NCBI GenBank assembly: GCA_001321835.1 | Contig: JPUR01000214.1 | Span: 1-28,507, forward strand | Source: Marinosulfonomonas sp. PRT-SC04 | Lineage (GTDB): Bacteria; Pseudomonadota; Alphaproteobacteria; Rhodobacterales; Rhodobacteraceae | Length of the DNA stretch: 28,507 bases | Direction of reading: 5' to 3' | In this document: positions 24,722 through 28,507 of the stretch, one piece after another | Numbering within the stretch: the first letter of the stretch is position 1 | Layout of the letters: every line of letters begins with the position of its first letter | Program-made: the position numbers and the translations under genes | The notes under the pieces: model-generated | Databases searched by the model: none | Seen by the model: only the letters and a program-made list of their open reading frames with translations | Told to the model about the DNA's origin: nothing

Positions 24722-25621
24722 CTACGCCTCAATCCGGCTTACGGCGTCAGTAAAGGATATTCCTTCGGCTTCTGCCAGTTTGTTTGCCTGAATTTGTAAG
24801 GCATGGCGATCAGGGTCAACTGAAAATCCGCTGGGGGTGTTACTGTACGCGGTTGTTGACATTTCTTCCCCCAAATCAATCTCACCGAATGAAACCGTTT
24901 CTGGCTGCTTTTCGAGGTACTCTAAAAACCATGCGCTTTTGCTTGTTTCCGTTCCATCCGCAAACGCGACTGACTGCCCGTCATCTAACGCATCCATAAA
25001 ATCCATTATTCCAGATTGATGCAGGGGCAGAATCTTGCCTTGGGTAATCAGCTTTTCAATAGCAATTTCTGTTTTGTGTCGGGTAATCATCTTGCGGTGT
25101 TGTTCGGGTAGGTCGGCAAAATCATTATCGCCGAACGAAATAATGCCCGCGTTGTCGGCCTCAAACTGGGCTTCTTTCAGCCCCTTTACAGCGGGCGCAG
25201 CGGCCCCAAGAAAGCCGACATGTTTAAGTGACCATTGGCCCGCATTCGGGTTGTTTGGCGCGTCTGGCTTGAAAAATGAAGCCGATATTTTGCGATACCG
25301 CTTTGCTTTCACCAAGTCGGAAAAGGCGGGGTCAATGTCTTCAAAATCAGCGACCAAAACGTCACCCTCGACACGAAGGTTAGAAACCCATCCATAAGCG
25401 GGCGCATCGGTTTTTGGGTGGCCAACCACCACGGGGGCGCGGTGGGTTTCTGTGTTGTAGCCATCGGCCATTTCGGCAAGCTGTGAGCCGAAGAAATCAA
25501 GCGTTTCGCCAGTCATGGGGGAATGGCGTCCAACCTTGAATATTTCCACGCCAGTTACGACGGCATTTTTTGCGGCGATTTCCCGTTGGCGGGCGTTAAA
25601 TATCTCTGTCGGATTTGACAT
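24722..25621 (-). CDS. Phage Mu gpI-like protease/scaffold protein
   Basis: A 299-residue protein whose first 160 residues match my memory of Mu gpI-type head maturation proteins: FKVGRHSPMTGETLDFF, then APVVVGHPKTDAPAYGWV, then KRYRKISASFF and LKHVGFLGAAAPAVKGL. The C-terminal half is acidic and helical, as expected of a scaffold, with EFLEYLEK-like segments. An upstream in-frame start exists, but ATG 25621 follows AGGAGGGGTG at a good distance. In Mu the protease precedes the capsid gene; here it follows it. It is the last gene of the minus-strand head operon, with no terminator obvious behind it. The protease activity is inferred, not seen. Confidence 0.7.
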   Translation of the reverse strand: MSNPTEIFNARQREIAAKNAVVTGVEIFKVGRHSPMTGETLDFFGSQLAEMADGYNTETHRAPVVVGHPKTDAPAYGWVSNLRVEGDVLVADFEDIDPAFSDLVKAKRYRKISASFFKPDAPNNPNAGQWSLKHVGFLGAAAPAVKGLKEAQFEADNAGIISFGDNDFADLPEQHRKMITRHKTEIAIEKLITQGKILPLHQSGIMDFMDALDDGQSVAFADGTETSKSAWFLEYLEKQPETVSFGEIDLGEEMSTTAYSNTPSGFSVDPDRHALQIQANKLAEAEGISFTDAVSRIEA

Positions 25622-25634
25622 AATATCACCCCTC

Positions 25635-26570
25635 CTAAACAGCAGATTGGAACAAGAAACCGGCATCAACACTCGTCAACAAAGGTAGGCGGTCATAAGT
25701 GACGCCGTAAAGCCATGCTTTTTTGTTGCTATCCCAAAAGGGCTTTTCAACAAACGGGTGGCCTTTCAGGCGGTATGTATAGCCAAAACTTGGCTCTTCA
25801 AAACCACGGCTGTCAGCGGGCACATAAGCCAGCACAGCGCCCTTGCCCCAAACATCGGAAAAATCAGCATCATCATCAGCGCTGTCCAGAATGACAGATT
25901 TACCAACAGCCAGTTTTTCCAACTCGAAATAGGCGGCAAGCATGGCAACGGTAATGCTTTCGCTGGATGTATATTTGAACTGGCTTTTGATTTTAGGGTG
26001 ATTTTTTAGAGCGTTGAATACAGGCTTGGAAATCACCATGCGGTTAGGCTCAACCCCGATGCGGGCACGAACCTGATCTTTGGCTGCATCAATATCGGCG
26101 GCGGGATCACTAAGAGGATCAGACCACTGGCTCGTGCCACTTAATGTTAGCTTGTTGTTGGCCGCGTAAATGGCCGGATTGGTTGCCAGCGCGGCCTGCT
26201 CGCATTCAAGGTTTAGGGTCATGTTGCTCATTACCGTGCGAATGGCGGATGCGCCCAGATCAATACCCGGAACGGCTAGGGCATCTTCTAAGTGTTCGCG
26301 GGGAACTGAGGCGTTCAAGGCATCCTGAACCAGTGCAAAGGCTTCCCCGAGATAACCAAGCTGGATTGTGGTTGTGTCGGCACCGGGGGCGCGGCGGGCG
26401 TTGGTTTTGCGGAAACTTTCCTTGCCAAAGCGCAAGACGGTGCCGCCGCGTTGGGCAATATCAACGTGGGGGAATAGGATCATGCCAACGCGATCCGCGT
26501 GGCTGTAGCCTTGGGCGGTTTGCGTTAGGACGGGATCAATGATGCGGGCTTGTTGTGTGTTCATGGGCAT
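25635..26570 (-). CDS. Phage major capsid protein (HK97-like fold presumed)
   Basis: About 311 residues starting MPMNTQQARIIDPVLTQTAQ. The composition and pattern resemble major capsid proteins of Mu-like and related phages: FPHVDIAQRGGTVLRFGKE, a central MVISKPVFNALKNHPKI, YFELEKLAVGKSVI and the C-terminal GVTYDRLPLLTSVDAGFLFQ. A TTG at 26585 and ATG at 26564 are other start choices; none has a strong ribosome-binding site. It lies 13 bp before the protease-like gene and 17 bp after the decoration-like gene. The name rests on pattern and context, so a search should confirm it. No truncation is evident. Confidence 0.8.
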   Translation of the reverse strand: MPMNTQQARIIDPVLTQTAQGYSHADRVGMILFPHVDIAQRGGTVLRFGKESFRKTNARRAPGADTTTIQLGYLGEAFALVQDALNASVPREHLEDALAVPGIDLGASAIRTVMSNMTLNLECEQAALATNPAIYAANNKLTLSGTSQWSDPLSDPAADIDAAKDQVRARIGVEPNRMVISKPVFNALKNHPKIKSQFKYTSSESITVAMLAAYFELEKLAVGKSVILDSADDDADFSDVWGKGAVLAYVPADSRGFEEPSFGYTYRLKGHPFVEKPFWDSNKKAWLYGVTYDRLPLLTSVDAGFLFQSAV

Positions 26571-26587
26571 GGGGTAATCTTTCAAGT

Positions 26588-26923
26588 TCAGGATTTAAGA
26601 AGGATGGTGATTATGTCACCGGCTGGACCGCCTTTTAGGACAGTGCCGAATGGATTATTTGCGCCGATGTTGGTGGGCTTGCCGTCAATATCCGCATAGA
26701 CTCGATCACCAGCGGCCAGATTGGCGGCTGAAACCAGCTCGACAACGCCAATAGAGATCACGGCCAGCGGCTGATTTACGCCACCGTTGGTTTTGGCAAT
26801 ACCCAGAACAGGTTCGTCAGCAACCGCCGCGCCACCGTCGAAACCGACAAGTTGGTTTGCGTTTACAGGTTCGGCCAGCGCCATAACTGTGATGGTAAGG
26901 ATTTCAATATTCGCAGGGGTCAT
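26588..26923 (-). CDS. DUF2190-like capsid cement/decoration protein
   Basis: A 111-residue beta-rich protein: EPVNANQLVGFDGGAAVADE, then VLGIAKTNGGVNQPLAVISI, then AAGDRVYADIDGKPTNI and IITILLKS. This alternation of Ala/Gly loops is typical of DUF2190 proteins, which stabilise phage capsids as cement or decoration. The start overlaps the stop of the Mor-like gene by 4 bases (ATGA), so translation is coupled. It directly precedes the major capsid gene. The family call is from memory of the pattern. Confidence 0.75.
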   Translation of the reverse strand: MTPANIEILTITVMALAEPVNANQLVGFDGGAAVADEPVLGIAKTNGGVNQPLAVISIGVVELVSAANLAAGDRVYADIDGKPTNIGANNPFGTVLKGGPAGDIITILLKS

Positions 26924-27516
26924 TTCATATCTTTCTGTGTTTGAGGTTGGTAATATCCGTGCTTGTTAGAAACGACCCCGTCAGGCGGCGTTTGAGGCTT
27001 TGGTGGGGATTGGGTCGTGAAATCGGAAATACCCCCCGTTAGACCCCCGTTAGATTTGCTCTCTGGGGCTTTTGAGGCCTCGCGGCGCTTGTCCAAGACA
27101 CAAGTTTGGCCGCTTAGGCCCAATTTTGTGATAATTCGCTGAAGGTTGCGCGTGCTCATTCCCAGATGTCGTGCAATTTCAGGGCGCGTTTTTCCGGCCT
27201 CAATCATTTGTACGATAATCTGATCGCGTTTTAATTTTGCGGTCGGGGGCTGGCAGGGGATATATAGCCTGCCGCCGCCAGCATACTTTGATAACGCACA
27301 AGCGTTGTCGTATCCGATGCGTTTGGCAATATCGTGATCTTCTCGCATTTCCTTCGGGACACGCAGTTCAAAACCGCCAAAATGTTCTATTAATAATAGA
27401 GCAATTCCCTGCCCAAGCGTTTGAGCAAGCAGGTCAATGTCGCTATCTCCGGTGAATGTGATTTTGACCAATTGGCCTTTTTGGGGTGAGGCGGGGGGTA
27501 GGTTTTTGTTTTGCAT
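26920..27516 (-). CDS. Mor/C-family phage transcription activator
   Basis: A 198-residue protein. The middle holds the Mor-type dimer domain: GIALLLIEHFGGFELRVPKE followed by a second beta element GGGRLYIP. A helix-turn-helix follows, DQIIVQMIEAGKTRPEIARH, then LGMSTRNLQRII, the architecture of Mu Mor, which switches on middle transcription. After it comes a low-complexity tail of about 60 residues (SKAPESKSNGG, PPKPQTPPDG). A longer frame to 27735 exists, but the first 73 codons lie over two strong hairpins and read as noncoding, so ATG 27516 is preferred although no clear binding site precedes it. It probably activates its own head operon. Confidence 0.72.
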   Translation of the reverse strand: MQNKNLPPASPQKGQLVKITFTGDSDIDLLAQTLGQGIALLLIEHFGGFELRVPKEMREDHDIAKRIGYDNACALSKYAGGGRLYIPCQPPTAKLKRDQIIVQMIEAGKTRPEIARHLGMSTRNLQRIITKLGLSGQTCVLDKRREASKAPESKSNGGLTGGISDFTTQSPPKPQTPPDGVVSNKHGYYQPQTQKDMK

Positions 27517-27550
27517 AGAGTGACAATGTCCGGTACCGCCCCGCAATAAA

Positions 27551-27567
27551 GGCGGACCGTGTCCGCC
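27551..27567. terminator. Hairpin in the leader of the Mor-like gene
   Basis: GGCGGAC (27551-27557) and GTCCGCC (27561-27567) pair perfectly around a 3-base loop. On the minus strand the stem is followed by TTTATTG, so it resembles a weak terminator 35 bp before the Mor-like start codon and might act as an attenuator. Confidence 0.5.
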
Positions 27568-27659
27568 CGTAATATCTCTTATTTTCCCGCTAAATCCCCC
27601 TGTCGAACCTTCCTTTTCAGTTCGCCAAAGATCGCCGTTTGCATAGGCGCATCTTTGTT

Positions 27660-27687
27660 CGGGACGGGTTAGGGGTAACCCGTCCCG
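27660..27687. other. Perfect 12-bp stem hairpin
   Basis: CGGGACGGGTTA (27660-27671) and TAACCCGTCCCG (27676-27687) pair without mismatch around a GGGG loop. It lies 144 bases upstream of the Mor-like start. The plus-strand tail CCCTTTCTTC and the minus-strand tail are not good T-runs, so a protein operator or RNA control element is as likely as a terminator. Confidence 0.55.
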
Positions 27688-27770
27688 CCCTTTCTTCAAA
27701 AAAACCTTTACGGATTCTGCTGACTCTGCTACCAAATGCGTGAGCTTGAAAACTCATACACTAGGCGGTC

Positions 27771-27808
27771 AACGCCACCTGATCCTACCGGATCAAAGGC
27801 GTTTTTTT
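27771..27808 (+). terminator. Intrinsic terminator before the C4-like RNA
   Basis: AACGCC pairs with GGCGTT and, inside, GATCC (27781-27785) pairs with GGATC (27790-27794); seven T follow at 27802-27808. This is the strongest intrinsic terminator in the window. It lies directly before the C4-like structure, so read-through must be controlled, or the RNA begins upstream of it and is processed. Confidence 0.7.
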
Positions 27809-27930
27809 ATGCCCGATCACAATTTGGCCGGGAGGTTGGAGCGTATGTCCAAGGGGCAACCCCAAAGGCTCCGATGCTGTCCTAGTGCAGTTTTCAACTC
27901 CCGGCTTTCGCGATGTGCGTGGGCTGTCTT
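27809..27930 (+). ncRNA. C4/CI-type antisense immunity RNA (candidate)
   Basis: The stretch folds into a three-way structure. GCCGGGAG (27827-27834) pairs with CTCCCGGC (27898-27905), extended by TTG/CAA. GGAGC (27838-27842) pairs with GCTCC (27868-27872), enclosing GGGG-caa-CCCC (27853-27863). The unpaired GTCCTAGTGC and the downstream GTGTGCGTGGGCTGT-like sequence match my memory of C4 RNAs of phages P1/P7 and the related CI RNA of satellite P4. These RNAs repress a downstream antirepressor or replication operon by base pairing. The frame across it (27740-28021) encodes MSKGQPQRLR and FNSRLSRCAWA, a translation often produced by such RNAs. A covariance-model search would decide. Confidence 0.65.
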
Positions 27931-27954
27931 TGAAAAGAAAACTAGGAGACTGAT

Positions 27955-28254
27955 ATGTCTACGAATAAAATCCAGCACCTCGATCTACACGACGATTTTC
28001 ACCGAACTATCTATAAGTTAAGGGCAATGGCCGATTTTCTGCCCCGCGCCTTAGACGATGGTCAGGCGCTTTTACGTGGCACTGAAAATGGAATTGGCTA
28101 TATTCTGGAAGACATTATTAAGGAAATGGAACAATTCAGCGACACACTGTGGAATATGCGGCGTAACATGCCGGATGATCATTCAAAAAAACCCCAGCAT
28201 TTCAGGTCTGATATGGACGCAACTCTTAGAGTTAAACCCGGGGTTGCCGCCTGA
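27955..28254 (+). CDS. Small phage-element protein of unknown function
   Basis: A 99-residue protein. The ATG at 27955 follows AGGAG at an ideal distance. The sequence is mostly helical, with FHRTIYKLRAMADFLPRAL, then ALLRGTENGIGYILEDIIKE, then MEQFSDTLWNMRRN and a charged tail. I do not recognise it. It is the first gene after the C4-like RNA, the place of the antisense-controlled genes (icd/ant in P1, kil in P4), so it could be a lytic-switch, cell-division-inhibiting or replication-control protein; this is inferred from position only. Its stop is immediately followed by the ATG of the next gene. Confidence 0.75.
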   Translation: MSTNKIQHLDLHDDFHRTIYKLRAMADFLPRALDDGQALLRGTENGIGYILEDIIKEMEQFSDTLWNMRRNMPDDHSKKPQHFRSDMDATLRVKPGVAA

Positions 28255-28507
28255 ATGACAAAGCCGCCACGCATAACATGGCGCGGGTCTGCAATCCGCG
28301 CCATAAAATCCCGACATATGCGTAAATATCTGGCGGATAAAAACACGCGACCAACGCAAAACCCCAAAGCCATTGCCTTGGCCCGCCAAGAGATCGTTGA
28401 ATACATAGTGATGGTGCAAAACCTGCACGATCTTTCCCTGCGCAAGGCGGTTATTCACTTTCCACGAATAGGTTTTAAGCCACCGGCTTCCAGCCGGTTC
28501 GCTTCAG
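28255..28507 (+). CDS. Unknown phage-element gene, 3' end outside window
   Basis: From ATG 28255, directly after the previous stop, the frame stays open for 84 codons to the window edge. The start is strongly basic (MTKPPRITWRGSAIRAIKSR), then HMRKYLADKNTRPTQNPKAI, then a helical RQEIVEYIVMVQNLHDLSLR. The high Arg/Lys content suggests DNA or RNA binding. By position it would be the second gene of a P4-like immunity/replication operon. The family cannot be named from this fragment. Confidence 0.6.
   Translation, partial: MTKPPRITWRGSAIRAIKSRHMRKYLADKNTRPTQNPKAIALARQEIVEYIVMVQNLHDLSLRKAVIHFPRIGFKPPASSRFAS

Larger units (their letters stand above)
27517..27954. other. Divergent control region of the phage element
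   Basis: This 438-bp region separates the minus-strand head operon from the plus-strand operon. It contains two perfect hairpins upstream of the Mor-like gene (27551-27567 and 27660-27687), a strong intrinsic terminator on the plus strand (27771-27808), and a structured RNA resembling C4 antisense RNA. I could not place promoters with confidence. Open frames across it are side effects of the structured RNAs. Confidence 0.6.

Noticed and set aside
27517..27735. N-terminal extension of the Mor-like protein from an upstream start
   Set aside because: The extra 73 codons lie over two perfect hairpins and do not look like a protein domain; the internal ATG at 27516 gives the Mor-like protein alone.
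27740..28021. A 93-codon plus-strand frame crossing the C4-like RNA
   Set aside because: It runs through the terminator and the structured RNA and overlaps the well-started gene at 27955; its translation resembles the by-product of C4 RNAs rather than a true protein.
24502..28507. Search for a duplicate of the tRNA-Phe 3' end as an attachment site
   Set aside because: No second copy of the T-arm/acceptor sequence was seen before the window edge, so site-specific integration cannot be shown here.

Overview
The window looks like a chromosomal segment of an alphaproteobacterium of the order Rhodobacterales (roseobacter-type). This rests on the gene content and order I recognise: the murA - DUF2948 - hisD - UPF0262 - low-molecular-weight phosphatase block, the infA - maf - RNase E/G - yacG - tRNA-Phe block, and a Tad/Cpa pilus operon with an OmpA-type lipoprotein. 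No database search was possible, so all names come from reading motifs and gene order.

Layout. Positions 1-905 are debris: the 3' part of an IS256-family transposase, broken by a 37-bp palindrome-bearing insertion, sits in what looks like a MOSC-domain gene whose tail remains. Positions 1026-4007 hold one-carbon genes (fhs, a small chorismate mutase, folD) on the plus strand. Facing them on the minus strand are a crotonase and an AAA ATPase that overlap by one base. A large multi-membrane protein (6338-7957) follows on the plus strand. Positions 8011-17174, all minus strand, form a Tad (tight adherence) assembly cluster: cpaC secretin, OmpA lipoprotein, a gap with a terminator, then cpaE, cpaF, tadB (frameshifted at a run of eight G), tadC, two TPR lipoproteins and the prepilin peptidase. 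No pilin, cpaB or tadE/F/G was found in the window. Upstream lie a 556-bp repeat-rich spacer and tRNA-Thr(GGT).

Positions 17893-24420 are a compact plus-strand housekeeping series: a small basic protein, murA, DUF2948, hisD, UPF0262, a phosphatase-like gene, infA, maf, RNase E/G and yacG. Many start codons overlap the preceding stop, which suggests translational coupling. tRNA-Phe(GAA) at 24502-24576 closes the housekeeping part.

Immediately after tRNA-Phe begins a phage-like accessory element that runs off the window end. A minus-strand operon encodes a Mor-like activator, a capsid-decoration-like protein, a major capsid protein and a Mu gpI-like protease/scaffold. Divergently, on the plus strand, a strong terminator hairpin is followed by a structured RNA resembling the C4/CI antisense immunity RNAs of phages P1/P7 and satellite P4, then two small unknown genes, the last cut by the window edge. 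A capsid module paired with P4-style RNA immunity, with no terminase, portal, tail or integrase visible, suggests a phage satellite or a reduced Mu-like prophage. This is the most interesting part of the window.
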